Of a stretch of DNA of 64,000 nucleotides, positions 48,649 to 57,698 are shown piece by piece. The stretch comes from Hymenobacter lucidus. GTDB lineage: Bacteria > Bacteroidota > Bacteroidia > Cytophagales > Hymenobacteraceae. Below the pieces are notes generated by a model. It worked only from the letters and a program-made list of their open reading frames with translations, searched no databases and was not told the DNA's origin. Position 1 is the stretch's first letter, and every line of letters starts with the position of its first letter. The stretch covers positions 868,001 to 932,000 of the forward strand of contig NZ_JAJADR010000002.1 of the NCBI RefSeq assembly GCF_020447265.1, in the 5' to 3' direction. The position numbers were made by a program, and so were the translations under genes.

Positions 48649-48757
48649 AAAAGAACGTCATTCCGAGCTTGCCGAGGAATCTCGCGTGGCGTCGTTGAAC
48701 TAGCAACTCAACATCAGCACGCGGGATTCCTCGGCAAGCTCGGAATGACGTTCTTTT
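48649..48757. repeat. GTCATTCCGAGC inverted-repeat element, copy 3
   Basis: Perfect 33-base arms (48649-48681 and 48725-48757) begin AAAAGAACGTCATTCCGAGC and end in TTCTTTT. They lie between convergent genes, so this copy has the A/T ends needed for a bidirectional terminator. Confidence 0.92.
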
Positions 48758-48770
48758 AATTTCGCAGACT

Positions 48771-49661
48771 CTACTTCTGGCTGGCTTTGAAGAGCTTCTG
48801 CTTTTCGTCTTTCGACAGGCTTTCGTAGCCGGAGCGGGAAATCTTGTCCAGAATCAGATCGATTTCTTCCTGCTCGGGGCGGGCCAGCGTGCCTTTCTTG
48901 GCGGCCGGCGCTTCGGCGGCACGGCTGCGGTGCGTTACGCTCATGCGTGGCCGACCCGATACAATATTGGCCACAAAGTCGCCGACGGCCTGCACGGGGC
49001 GGCCTAAGTCGCGGCCGGCCTGCAGCTGCTTGATGAAGACAAAACCCAGGAGAGCCCCACCGATGTGGGCCAACTCGCCGCCGGGGTTGCCACCGTTAAT
49101 ACCCGCAATAGATACCAGCACCACCACGGCCGCAATGTATTTAATCTTCACCGGTCCAATCAGAATCAGGCTGAATGTGTAGTCGGGCAGCAGCGTGGCG
49201 GCCGCCACGATGATGGCCGTAACAGCCGCCGAAGCTCCCACGATGGGAATGCCCAGCCGGGCCTGAAAAACGGGCAGCAGATTGAAGCTCAGCAGGAAAA
49301 ACACGGCCCCCACCAGAGCACCCAGAATATAGAGGCTCACCAGCTTGCGGTTGCCCAAGTACTCCCGAATCAGCATGCCAAACCAGTAGAGGTTCAACAG
49401 GTTGAAGATGATGTGCAGGAAGCCTTCGTGGGTAAAGGCATAGGTAAGAACGGTCCAGGGGTGGCGCAGCAGGCTGGGCAAATCGGAGGGCATGGCCAGC
49501 TGGCGCATCACCACATTGTAGGCCGTGCTGGCCCCACCGATGTAAAGAATGGCCCGCAGCACGATCAGGACGGCAAACACGAGCACGTTAATCAGCAGCA
49601 GCTGATTAAGGGCATTGTCGCGCCGGCTAAAGGCAGTGCGGATATCGTTGACAATACTCAT
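48771..49661 (-). CDS. Rhomboid family intramembrane serine protease (second of pair)
   Basis: A 296-residue membrane protease with six core helices. The nucleophile is in PIVGASAAVTAI (G-x-S), the partner His is in GELAHIGGALLGF, and HEGFLHIIFNLLNLYWFG is the HxxxN-type helix 2. A cytoplasmic tail of about 80 residues follows. It cuts membrane proteins inside the bilayer. It is 13 bp downstream of another rhomboid, itself after mutL, an order common in the Cytophagales. Confidence 0.93.
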   Translation of the reverse strand: MSIVNDIRTAFSRRDNALNQLLLINVLVFAVLIVLRAILYIGGASTAYNVVMRQLAMPSDLPSLLRHPWTVLTYAFTHEGFLHIIFNLLNLYWFGMLIREYLGNRKLVSLYILGALVGAVFFLLSFNLLPVFQARLGIPIVGASAAVTAIIVAAATLLPDYTFSLILIGPVKIKYIAAVVVLVSIAGINGGNPGGELAHIGGALLGFVFIKQLQAGRDLGRPVQAVGDFVANIVSGRPRMSVTHRSRAAEAPAAKKGTLARPEQEEIDLILDKISRSGYESLSKDEKQKLFKASQK

Positions 49662-49674
49662 GGTGGGCAGGAGG

Positions 49675-50460
49675 CTAGTAGAACCGGGAGCGGCCCCGCT
49701 CCCAGAATTTTAACACAATAAACCCAATCAACAATCCCCCCAGGTGCGCGAAATGCGCCACATTGTCGCCCGGGGTGCGGTGCACGCCGTTGTAGAGCTC
49801 ATATAACGCGTAAAGACCGACAAAGTATTTCGCCTTGATGGGAAAGGGGAAAAAGAGCAACATCAGCTCGGTGTTCGGAAACAGGTAGGCGAAGGCAAAT
49901 AACAGCCCGAACAGCGCCCCGGAAGCGCCCAGCATCGGCGAGTTCAGACTGGTCGAGTACATATCCCCCATCGACGCCAGGGTGCCCTGCACCAGCTGCG
50001 GGTCGTTGGGGGTGGCGTGCAGCTGCCGCACTACCGGCTCGTAGGCTTTCTTGTAGTCGGGTAGGCTGTGCTCCACAAAGTCCTGGAGGTTGATAGCTGT
50101 AGGCTGCTGCCGGAACAACTCGATATCCTGCTGCATCCGGTTCAGCTCGTAGTACCGCACGCCCGAGTAGAGCACCCCGGCCCCGATGCCGCAAATCATC
50201 CAAAACGTGAGAAAACGATTGCCGCCCCAGCGCTGCTCCAGCAGCGGCCCGAAGGAAATCAGGCCGAACATATTGGCCAGAATGTGCCCCCAGCCCCCGT
50301 GCAGAAACATGTAGGTAACGAACTGCCAGGGCTTGAAGAACGTGGAGCCAACGGGAAACAACGCCAGCATATTGGTTTCGTTCGGAAGCTGGGTTTGCAG
50401 CAGAAACATCCCAATATTGATGAATAGCAGGACGCGGACCGTCGGGGTGAGGTTGAACAT
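49675..50460 (-). CDS. Rhomboid family intramembrane serine protease (first of pair)
   Basis: A 261-residue rhomboid with the active-site Ser in MLGASGALFGLL, His in HFAHLGGLLIGF and helix-2 motif HGGWGHILANMFGLISFG. An extra loop of about 70 residues (100-170) separates helices 3 and 4. It begins 22 bp after mutL and ends 13 bp before the second rhomboid, so the three form one transcript. Confidence 0.94.
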   Translation of the reverse strand: MFNLTPTVRVLLFINIGMFLLQTQLPNETNMLALFPVGSTFFKPWQFVTYMFLHGGWGHILANMFGLISFGPLLEQRWGGNRFLTFWMICGIGAGVLYSGVRYYELNRMQQDIELFRQQPTAINLQDFVEHSLPDYKKAYEPVVRQLHATPNDPQLVQGTLASMGDMYSTSLNSPMLGASGALFGLLFAFAYLFPNTELMLLFFPFPIKAKYFVGLYALYELYNGVHRTPGDNVAHFAHLGGLLIGFIVLKFWERGRSRFY

Positions 50461-50482
50461 GCAGGAAAATTCAGGGCGAAAA

Positions 50483-52435
50483 TCAGGCTTTACGGAAAAG
50501 GTCCTGCAGCTGACTAAGCTCCATCAGAACCAGGGTACGGCGGCCGTCGGGGGTGTAGCCCGGCACCGCGCAGGCAAAGAGCCGGTCGACCAGCGCCGTC
50601 ATCTCCACGTCGGATAACCGGGCATTGTCGCTATTGGTTGCCAGCCGCCGGGCCAGGGCCCGCACCAGTTGCTCGCGCCGGTCGAGGCGCACGGGGCCGG
50701 CATTGGTCCGGAACTGCTCGATGAGGCCTTCGAGCAACTCCCGCTCGTCGCGGTTGGCCACGTCGGCCGGAATGCCTTCCACGGCAATGGTGTTAGGTCC
50801 AAACTCGTTGAACCGGAAGCCGATATCGTGCAGCGGGCCCGACACCTCGCGCAGAATGGCAAAATCCTGGGGCGTAAAGGTAACCGTGCGCGGAAACAGC
50901 AGCGTCTGGGAGCTGCCACTCTGCCGCTCCAGGGCCTGGGCATACTGCTCGTAGAAAATCCGCTCCCGCGCCGCCGCCTGGTCAATGAGCATCATGCCCG
51001 ATTTTACGGGTACCACCAGATACTGCTGGTTGATCTGAACCACGCGGTTGCCCGGCCCGCTGGCCTGCTCACGCAACGGCAGCTCGGGCGCAGCTTCCTT
51101 GGCCGGCACCGGATTTTCGACGACTAGCGGCGAACTGACTTTCTCGAACTTTTCAATTGTTTCGGCGTCGCCGGCCGGCAAATCGGGCACGATGGTTTGG
51201 CCCAGAGACTTGTAGAAAGCCTCCAGCTCGCGCTTGGCCTGCTCGGTGGGGCGCTGGGGCAATTGCCGCTCACTGCCCGCGCCCTTGCTGCCCTCCCGCG
51301 GGGCCGGAGCCGCCGCCCGCGCCGCGGCCGAAGCCAGCGCGTCGGGCCGGTAGTCGTCACCGAAGGGGTTGGCGTGGGGCGAGGCCCGCAGGGGCTGAAT
51401 GGGCGCAAAGTTCACGTCACCCTCAAAGTCGAGCGAGGGGGCCATGTTGTGAATCCCTAACGACTGCTTCACGGCGGCCCGCACAATGGCATACACGGTT
51501 TTCTCGTCCTCGAACTTGATTTCCGTCTTCGTGGGGTGCACGTTGATGTCGATGGCCTTGGGGTCGAGCTCCAGAAACAGCACGTAAAACGGGTGCGTGT
51601 CTTTGGGCAAGAGGCCTTCGTAGGCGGCCAGCACGGCGTGGTTGAGGTAGGCCGAGCGAATGAAGCGGTTGTTGACGAAGAAAAACTGGTCACCCCGGCT
51701 TTTCTTGGCCGACTCGGGCTTGCCGATGTAGCCTTTTACCGAAATAAAGGGCGTTACTTCCTCGCAGGCCGCCAACTGCTCCTTGTAGCCATTGCCCAGC
51801 AAGGCCACGATGCGCTGGCTGAGCCGACCGGCCGGCAGGTTGAACACTTCCAGATCATTCTGGTAGAGCGAAAAGGCAATCTGGGGGTTCGACAGCGCCA
51901 CGTGCTGGAACTCGTCCAGAATGTGGCGCATTTCCACCGCGTTGGTCTTTAGAAAGTTGCGCCGGGCCGGCACGTTATAGAACAGGTTCTTGACGGCAAT
52001 GCTGGTACCGTCGGGGCAGGCTACGGGCTGCTGGCTCATCACCTGCGAGCCTTCGATGAGCAGCAGCGTGCCGGTTTCCTGGTCGCGCTGCTTGGTGCGC
52101 AGCTCGACCTGGGCCACGGCTGCAATAGAAGCCAGGGCCTCGCCGCGGAAGCCCAGGGTCCGGATTTTAAATAAATCTTCGGTGGTGCGAATCTTGCTGG
52201 TGGCGTGCCGCTCCAGGCTCATGCGGGCATCGGTGGGGCTCATGCCCGCACCGTTGTCTACGACCTGCACGAGCTGCTTGCCGGCCTCTTTCACAATAAG
52301 CTGCACCTGGGTAGCCTTGGCGTCAACGGCATTTTCGAGTAGCTCTTTCACTACCGACGCCGGACGCTGGACCACCTCCCCTGCCGCAATCTGGTTGGCA
52401 AGGTATTCGGGGAGCAACTGAATTACATCCGCCAT
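50483..52435 (-). CDS. mutL: DNA mismatch repair protein MutL
   Basis: A 650-residue GHKL ATPase that couples mismatch recognition to strand repair. The N-terminal ATPase domain shows LLENAVDAKAT, VVDNGAGM and TLGFRGEALAS. A Pro/Ala-rich linker covers about 340-450, and the C-terminal dimerisation domain covers about 460-650. The endonuclease-type motif DQHA-x2-E-x4-E reads DQAAARERIFYE here, with Ala in place of His, and the CPHGRP-type motif reads TPDGRR. The frame is open 77 codons upstream, but the start at 52435 (MADVIQLLPEYLANQIAAGE) is the family start. Two rhomboids follow in the same transcript. Confidence 0.94.
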   Translation of the reverse strand: MADVIQLLPEYLANQIAAGEVVQRPASVVKELLENAVDAKATQVQLIVKEAGKQLVQVVDNGAGMSPTDARMSLERHATSKIRTTEDLFKIRTLGFRGEALASIAAVAQVELRTKQRDQETGTLLLIEGSQVMSQQPVACPDGTSIAVKNLFYNVPARRNFLKTNAVEMRHILDEFQHVALSNPQIAFSLYQNDLEVFNLPAGRLSQRIVALLGNGYKEQLAACEEVTPFISVKGYIGKPESAKKSRGDQFFFVNNRFIRSAYLNHAVLAAYEGLLPKDTHPFYVLFLELDPKAIDINVHPTKTEIKFEDEKTVYAIVRAAVKQSLGIHNMAPSLDFEGDVNFAPIQPLRASPHANPFGDDYRPDALASAAARAAAPAPREGSKGAGSERQLPQRPTEQAKRELEAFYKSLGQTIVPDLPAGDAETIEKFEKVSSPLVVENPVPAKEAAPELPLREQASGPGNRVVQINQQYLVVPVKSGMMLIDQAAARERIFYEQYAQALERQSGSSQTLLFPRTVTFTPQDFAILREVSGPLHDIGFRFNEFGPNTIAVEGIPADVANRDERELLEGLIEQFRTNAGPVRLDRREQLVRALARRLATNSDNARLSDVEMTALVDRLFACAVPGYTPDGRRTLVLMELSQLQDLFRKA

Positions 52436-52719
52436 CGACCGGGAACTGAAGGTGATACTGAACTGGTTAGCTACGCTTATCACGGGCCCCGCCGGTCGTA
52501 AAACGTCCGACCTCGGGAATTTATCCGTAAGTTTGCGGCCAACATTTGTGTGCGCCACGCCATACGGACTTCCGTTTTGGCGCGTTAAAAGAGAAGAAAG
52601 CAGGGAGCTGAAAGCCACGTAAAGCGGCTGAATCCCTGGCACGATTTTCCTTGCAGGAGTACACAAAAGTAGGGCTATTTCCGCTCAGATTCAACTTTAC
52701 GACGATACCACGGGAGTCA

Positions 52720-55674
52720 ATGCTCAAGGAATTTCGGATTAGTCTCTTACTGCTTATTCTGGCCGTTACGGGTCTAATCATCTCGTCGTCTGCCCCCCGG
52801 GATAAGGACGTGCGGCCCATTTCGGCGGCCGAGCAAACCTGGGTCGACAGCGTGTTTGCTACCCTCACTCCCGACCAGCGCCTAGGCCAGCTGTTCATGG
52901 TGGCCGCCTATTCCAATAAGGATAAAAAGCACGCCCAGCGCATCGACGAGCTGGTGAAAGTGTATGGCGTGGGCGGGCTGATGTTTCTGCAGGGCGGCCC
53001 CCGCCGGCAGGCTACGCTCACCAACCGCTACCAGGCTCAGGCCAAAGTACCGCTGCTCATTGCCATGGATGCCGAGTGGGGCCTCGATATGCGCCTCGAC
53101 TCCTCGATGCATTTTGCCAAGCAAATGACGCTGGGCGCCATGGACGACGACCAATACGTGTACCAGATGGGCCGCGAAATTGCCCTCAAGCTCAAAACCT
53201 TGGGCGTACACGTGAGCTTTTCGCCCGTTATCGACGTCAACTCCAACCCCGACAACCCGGTTATCGGCAACCGTTCCTTCGGCGAAAACAAGGAGCAGGT
53301 AGCCAAGCGCGGCGTGGCTTACATCCGGGGCTTGCAGGACCACGGCGTTATGGCCGTAGTAAAGCACTTTCCCGGCCATGGCGACACTGACGTTGATTCG
53401 CACGTGGCCCTGCCGGTTATCAACTCCGACCTGGCCCGCCTGACCAACGTGGATCTGTACCCGTTTCAGCAGGCGTTTCAGTCGGGCGTGATGGGCGTGA
53501 TGGTGGGCCACCTGTATATGCCGCTGTTCGATACGGTGCAGTCGGTATCGGCTACCATCTCCAAAAACCTGGTGACGGGCATGCTCAAGGAGAAGATGGG
53601 CTACAAAGGCCTCGTTTTCACCGATGCGCTCAACATGAAGAGCGTGGCCAACCTCTACAAACCCGGCGAGCTGGACGCGCTGGCTCTGATAGCCGGCAAC
53701 GACGTGCTGCTATTCTCGGAAGATGTGCCGATGGCGCTGCAGAAAATCCGGGAGGCCGTGGCCGCCGGCAGCATTTCGCAGGAAGATATTGACTATCGGG
53801 TACGCAAGATTCTGCGGGCCAAATACTGGGCCGGCCTCAACCGCTACCAGCCCGTAGACGTGCCCAATCTGGTAGACAACCTGAACCGGCCCCTGAGCCG
53901 CACGGTGCAGCAGCAGATTTATGAGCACGCCGTGACGGTGGTAAAAAATGAGGATGACATCCTGCCCTTCCACCGCCTCGATACGCTGCGCATTGCCTCT
54001 GTTACCATTGGTACCGGCCCGGGCAGCACCTTCGGCACTATCATGAACAAGTACCAGAATGGCCCCGTGTACTCGGTGCCCAACCGGTACGCCGTCGACT
54101 CTACTTTTGCCCGTATCCAGACGCGCCTAGCGCCCTATAACGTGGTGGTGGTGAGTGTGCATGGCATGAACAACACGCCGGCCCACAACTACGGCATTGG
54201 TGAGGGCGCGCTGAAATTCATTAAAGACATACAGGCCAACCCCAAGCTGAAAACAGTGGTGGTGGTGATGGGCAATGCCTACGCGCTGAAGTACGTGGAA
54301 GAAGTCCGCAACCTGGTGTGCGGCTACGAAGATAACTACCCCTCGCAGCTGGTGGTCCCCCAGGTGCTGTTTGGGGCCTTGCCCGCCAAGGGCCGCCTTC
54401 CTGTCACGGTATCGGCCACGCTCAAGGCCGGGGTGGGCCTGCCTACGCCCGATTTCCGGCGCCTGCGCTATGCCACGCCCGAAAGCGAGGGCTTGGATTC
54501 GCGCATCCTAAGCCAGATCGACAATATTGCCCTGGAATCGGTGGCGTATGCGGCGGCGCCTGGTTGCCAGGTATTGGTAGCCAAAGATGGGGCCGTGGTA
54601 TTTGACAAAAGCTACGGCTACTGCACGTATGACAAGTCACAGCCGGTGGAGAATACGACGCTCTACGATTTGGCTTCGGTGACCAAAGTGGCCGGCACGC
54701 TGCAGGCCGTGATGTACCTCAAGGATCAGGGCAAGCTCAACCTCGACGCTAAAGTAGCTGACTACCTGCCCGAGCTGAAGACGTCGAACAAGAAGGATAT
54801 GACGGTGCGCGACGTGCTCCTGCACCAGGCCGGCCTTAAGCCCGGCATACCGACCTGGGAGCGGACGGTGGGCAAAACCGGCCTGAAACCAACATTCTAC
54901 GCCAGCACCCGCTCCGAGGAGTTTCCCAACGAGGTAGCGCCCGGCACGTTCAGCACCAAAGCCGTCGACGACTCGGTCTGGACCTGGATTGTGCGCAGCA
55001 GCATGCTACCCAAAGTGAAAGGCAAATACCCGATTGAATACAGCGACCTGAGCTTTATGGTGCTCAAGCGTCTGAGCGAAAAGGTGCTGAATCAGCCGAT
55101 TGATGAGTTCCTGGATAAGACGTTCTACAAGCCACTGGGCTTGGCGTCCATGACCTACAACCCACTGGAGCGTTTCCCTAAGTCCTGCATTGCGCCCACC
55201 GAAAACGACACGTACTTCCGTAAAACCCAGCTCCAGGGCACGGTACACGACCAGGCTGCGGCCTTGCTGGGCGGGGTAGCCGGGCACGCGGGCCTCTTTG
55301 CCAACGCCAACGACCTGGCCGTGCTCATGCAGATGGATTTGCAGAACGGCCGCTACGGCGGGCAGCGCTACTTCCAGACGCCAGTGGTGACGGAGTTCTC
55401 GCGTCCCCAGGTGGCGGGCAACAAGCGTGGCATGGGCTGGGACCATGGCAACCCCGAAAAGCCCGAAGGCCCCACCTCCAACCTCTCGCCAGCCAGCACC
55501 TTCGGTCACACCGGCTTCACAGGCACCTGCGTGTGGATGGACCCCGAAAACAAAATCCTCTATATCTTTCTTTCCAATCGGGTGTACCCCGACGGGGGCA
55601 ACAACAAATTGCGCCAGTACAACATCCGCACGCGCATCCACGACGTTATTTACAAGTCTTTACAAAAGACATGA
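52720..55674 (+). CDS. GH3 N-acetylglucosaminidase-like protein fused to a serine beta-lactamase-like domain
   Basis: A 984-residue exported fusion. After a signal anchor (MLKEFRISLLLLILAVTGLI) comes a GH3 domain (about 45-390) with the NagZ-type motif KHFPGHGDTDVDSH (Asp-His dyad) and the nucleophile Asp in FTDALNMKSV. A GH3 C-terminal-like domain reaches about 590. The last 390 residues form a class C beta-lactamase/DD-peptidase fold with SVTK (Ser-x-x-Lys), YSD (the Tyr-x-Asn position) and HTGFTG. Both halves act on peptidoglycan in known relatives, so wall turnover in the periplasm is likely. The start at 52720 is chosen for the signal; the gene is divergent from mutL. Confidence 0.93.
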   Translation: MLKEFRISLLLLILAVTGLIISSSAPRDKDVRPISAAEQTWVDSVFATLTPDQRLGQLFMVAAYSNKDKKHAQRIDELVKVYGVGGLMFLQGGPRRQATLTNRYQAQAKVPLLIAMDAEWGLDMRLDSSMHFAKQMTLGAMDDDQYVYQMGREIALKLKTLGVHVSFSPVIDVNSNPDNPVIGNRSFGENKEQVAKRGVAYIRGLQDHGVMAVVKHFPGHGDTDVDSHVALPVINSDLARLTNVDLYPFQQAFQSGVMGVMVGHLYMPLFDTVQSVSATISKNLVTGMLKEKMGYKGLVFTDALNMKSVANLYKPGELDALALIAGNDVLLFSEDVPMALQKIREAVAAGSISQEDIDYRVRKILRAKYWAGLNRYQPVDVPNLVDNLNRPLSRTVQQQIYEHAVTVVKNEDDILPFHRLDTLRIASVTIGTGPGSTFGTIMNKYQNGPVYSVPNRYAVDSTFARIQTRLAPYNVVVVSVHGMNNTPAHNYGIGEGALKFIKDIQANPKLKTVVVVMGNAYALKYVEEVRNLVCGYEDNYPSQLVVPQVLFGALPAKGRLPVTVSATLKAGVGLPTPDFRRLRYATPESEGLDSRILSQIDNIALESVAYAAAPGCQVLVAKDGAVVFDKSYGYCTYDKSQPVENTTLYDLASVTKVAGTLQAVMYLKDQGKLNLDAKVADYLPELKTSNKKDMTVRDVLLHQAGLKPGIPTWERTVGKTGLKPTFYASTRSEEFPNEVAPGTFSTKAVDDSVWTWIVRSSMLPKVKGKYPIEYSDLSFMVLKRLSEKVLNQPIDEFLDKTFYKPLGLASMTYNPLERFPKSCIAPTENDTYFRKTQLQGTVHDQAAALLGGVAGHAGLFANANDLAVLMQMDLQNGRYGGQRYFQTPVVTEFSRPQVAGNKRGMGWDHGNPEKPEGPTSNLSPASTFGHTGFTGTCVWMDPENKILYIFLSNRVYPDGGNNKLRQYNIRTRIHDVIYKSLQKT

Positions 55675-55709
55675 GCTGTTGCCTGACATTTCTGTTTCTT
55701 TGACTCCGC

Positions 55710-55751
55710 AATCGGCGGTGAGACGTTCTTTGGAGCGACTTGCCGCCGATT
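55710..55751 (+). terminator. Terminator-like hairpin after the GH3 fusion gene
   Basis: AATCGGCGG and CCGCCGATT form a 9-bp perfect stem with a 24-base loop, followed by TTTG. Confidence 0.6.
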
Positions 55752-55760
55752 TTGTTTCTG

Positions 55761-55857
55761 GCGCGAAGCTCCAGCTTCGCCGTATCGGGGCCGATTTGCG
55801 GCCCACGGTTTCCTCTCACAGTATTGCTTAACGATGCGCGCAGCTGGAGCTTCGCGC
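55761..55857. repeat. REP-like inverted repeat upstream of bshA
   Basis: The arms GCGCGAAGCTCCAGC (55761-55775) and GCTGGAGCTTCGCGC (55843-55857) are perfect complements. The left arm also extends into its own hairpin GCGAAGCT-CC-AGCTTCGC. It ends 16 bases before the bshA start, so the bshA promoter must lie within or beyond it. Confidence 0.75.
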
Positions 55858-55873
55858 TCCTGCCTCCCACCCC

Positions 55874-57010
55874 ATGAATATTGGCATCGTTTGTTACCCC
55901 ACCTTTGGCGGCTCCGGCGTGGTGGCTACCGAGCTTGGTAAAGCCTTGGCTCTAAAGGGTCACCGCGTCCACTTCATTACCTACAGCCAGCCCGTGCGAC
56001 TCGATTTCTTCAACGAGAATCTGTTTTACCACGAGGTCTACATTCCGCCGTATCCGCTGTTTCAGTTTCCGCCCTACGAGCTGGCCCTGGCTTCGAAAAT
56101 GGTAGACATTGTGCAGAACGAGAAGCTCGACGTATTGCACGTGCACTACGCCATTCCGCACGCCTCGGCGGCTTTCATGGCCAAGCAGATTCTGCGCACC
56201 AAGGGCATCACCGTGCCCGTTATTACCACCCTGCACGGCACCGATATTACGCTGGTGGGCAAAGACGCCAGCTACGAGCCGGTCGTCACGTTCAGCATCA
56301 ACCAGTCGGACGGCGTCACGGCCGTATCGGCCGATTTGCGGCGCGAAACCTACGAGTACTTTGCCATCGAAAAGGACATTGAGGTGATTCCCAACTTCAT
56401 TAATCTGGAGCGCTTCAAAAAGCAGAACAAGGGCCACTTCAAGGCGGCTATTGCGCCCAACGGCGAAAAGCTGCTGGTCCACACCTCCAACTTCCGCTCG
56501 GTGAAGCGCGTGGATGACGTGGTGAACATATTCGCCGGGGTACGGCGGCAGATTCCGGCCAAGCTGCTGCTCGTGGGCGACGGCCCCGACCGACCCCGCA
56601 TTGAGAAGCTGTGCCGCGAAATCGGCTTTTGCGACGATATCCGCTTCCTGGGCAAGCTCGAAGCCGTGGAGGAAGTGCTCAGCATCGCCGACCTGTTTTT
56701 GATGCCGTCCGAAAAGGAAAGCTTTGGCCTGGCCGCCCTCGAAGCCATGGCCTGCGAGGTGCCGGTTATCAGTACCAACGCCGGCGGCATTCCCGAGCTG
56801 AACGTGCACAACGTGACGGGCATGCTCAGCGAAATCGGAGCCGTAGAGGACATGGTCAAAAACGCCCTGTACGTGCTGGAAGACGAGAATTTGCCGCGCT
56901 TTAAGGAAGCCGCCCGCGCCCGCGCCGAGGAGTTTGCCGTCGAGAATATTGTCCCGCTCTACGAAGCCTGTTACCAGCGCGCCATCGACGCACAGTTGGC
57001 AGTGGTGTAG
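55874..57010 (+). CDS. bshA: N-acetyl-alpha-D-glucosaminyl L-malate synthase (bacillithiol synthesis)
   Basis: A 378-residue GT4 glycosyltransferase that joins GlcNAc from UDP-GlcNAc to L-malate, the first step to bacillithiol. The opening MNIGIVCYPTFGGSGVVATE, the block LDVLHVHYAIPHASAAFMAK and FGLAALEAMACEVPVIST (the E-x7-E type nucleotide site) are those of BshA. BshB and BshC are not in the window. The gene is single, flanked by inverted repeats on both sides. Confidence 0.94.
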   Translation: MNIGIVCYPTFGGSGVVATELGKALALKGHRVHFITYSQPVRLDFFNENLFYHEVYIPPYPLFQFPPYELALASKMVDIVQNEKLDVLHVHYAIPHASAAFMAKQILRTKGITVPVITTLHGTDITLVGKDASYEPVVTFSINQSDGVTAVSADLRRETYEYFAIEKDIEVIPNFINLERFKKQNKGHFKAAIAPNGEKLLVHTSNFRSVKRVDDVVNIFAGVRRQIPAKLLLVGDGPDRPRIEKLCREIGFCDDIRFLGKLEAVEEVLSIADLFLMPSEKESFGLAALEAMACEVPVISTNAGGIPELNVHNVTGMLSEIGAVEDMVKNALYVLEDENLPRFKEAARARAEEFAVENIVPLYEACYQRAIDAQLAVV

Positions 57011-57162
57011 GATTTAGTTGTTGGTTGTCAGTTGTCAGTTGTCAGGTTTACACGACTCTTTCAACCAGACAAAAAGCCCGCCCGACGAATCGAGCGGGCT
57101 TTTTGTCTGGTCAATTGCTTAAACGACCTAACAACAGACAACTACCAACCAGCAACTAAACC
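57010..57162. repeat. Inverted repeat of GTTGTCAGTTGTC units around a terminator
   Basis: The left arm 57010-57048 (GTTGTTGGTTGTCAGTTGTC) and the right arm 57125-57162 are imperfect complements of about 38 bases. The left arm starts on the last base of the bshA stop and the right arm ends on the stop of the facing gene. A strong terminator sits in the centre. Confidence 0.75.
57064..57111. terminator. Bidirectional terminator between bshA and the facing gene
   Basis: An 18-bp perfect stem (ACCAGACAAAAAGCCCGC and its complement) with an inner CG/CG pairing. A and T runs within the stem serve both strands. Confidence 0.9.
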
Positions 57163-57698
57163 TAAAACAGCCCCACTGCTTCACGCTTTACGGCCAACAA
57201 CGCCTGGGTGGTGGGGTCCAGCTCGTCGGCAATGAGGGTTTCGAGGATGCGCTTGGCCAGCTCGGTGCCGCGGGCCTGCTGGGGCGTAGCCAGGGCATGG
57301 TAGGCCTTGTTGATCATCGTCAGGATATTTTCCTTGGCCTGCTTCACCTGCTCCCATACTTCGGGACTCATGTAGAGCTGTTGACTGAGGTTGTGCTCGT
57401 ACTCGGCCCGGATTTCGGTCATCAGCACGCGGTGGTACTCAGAGGCCGTCTGGCCCGAGCTGCTCAGGCGCACCAGCAGGTTGTTGGGCGTGATGCGCTC
57501 CAGCAGCAGTGTTACCCGCTCGTAGGCTTGCAGACGCAACGGCAGCGTGGTCTTGGAGTTTTCCAGGCGCAACTCAATCAGGCGGCGCTGCTGGTCTTTC
57601 TCCAGGTAGCTTTGAATCAGGAAGTAGAGCGAGCCGGCCACGATGAGAGCAGGCAGAATAATCTTGAGCAGGTCGAAAATGTACGCGGTAGTGTCCAT
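57162..57698 (-). CDS. Conserved hypothetical single-span membrane protein
   Basis: A 178-residue protein with one N-terminal membrane helix (about 8-28, LLKIILPALIVAGSLYFLIQ) and a long helical cytoplasmic part (RLENSKTTLPLRLQAYERVT, EVWEQVKQAKENILTMINKA). The pattern looks like a protein conserved across Bacteroidota, but I know no role for it. It is divergent from the Fe-S carrier gene and convergent with bshA. Confidence 0.75.
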   Translation of the reverse strand: MDTTAYIFDLLKIILPALIVAGSLYFLIQSYLEKDQQRRLIELRLENSKTTLPLRLQAYERVTLLLERITPNNLLVRLSSSGQTASEYHRVLMTEIRAEYEHNLSQQLYMSPEVWEQVKQAKENILTMINKAYHALATPQQARGTELAKRILETLIADELDPTTQALLAVKREAVGLF

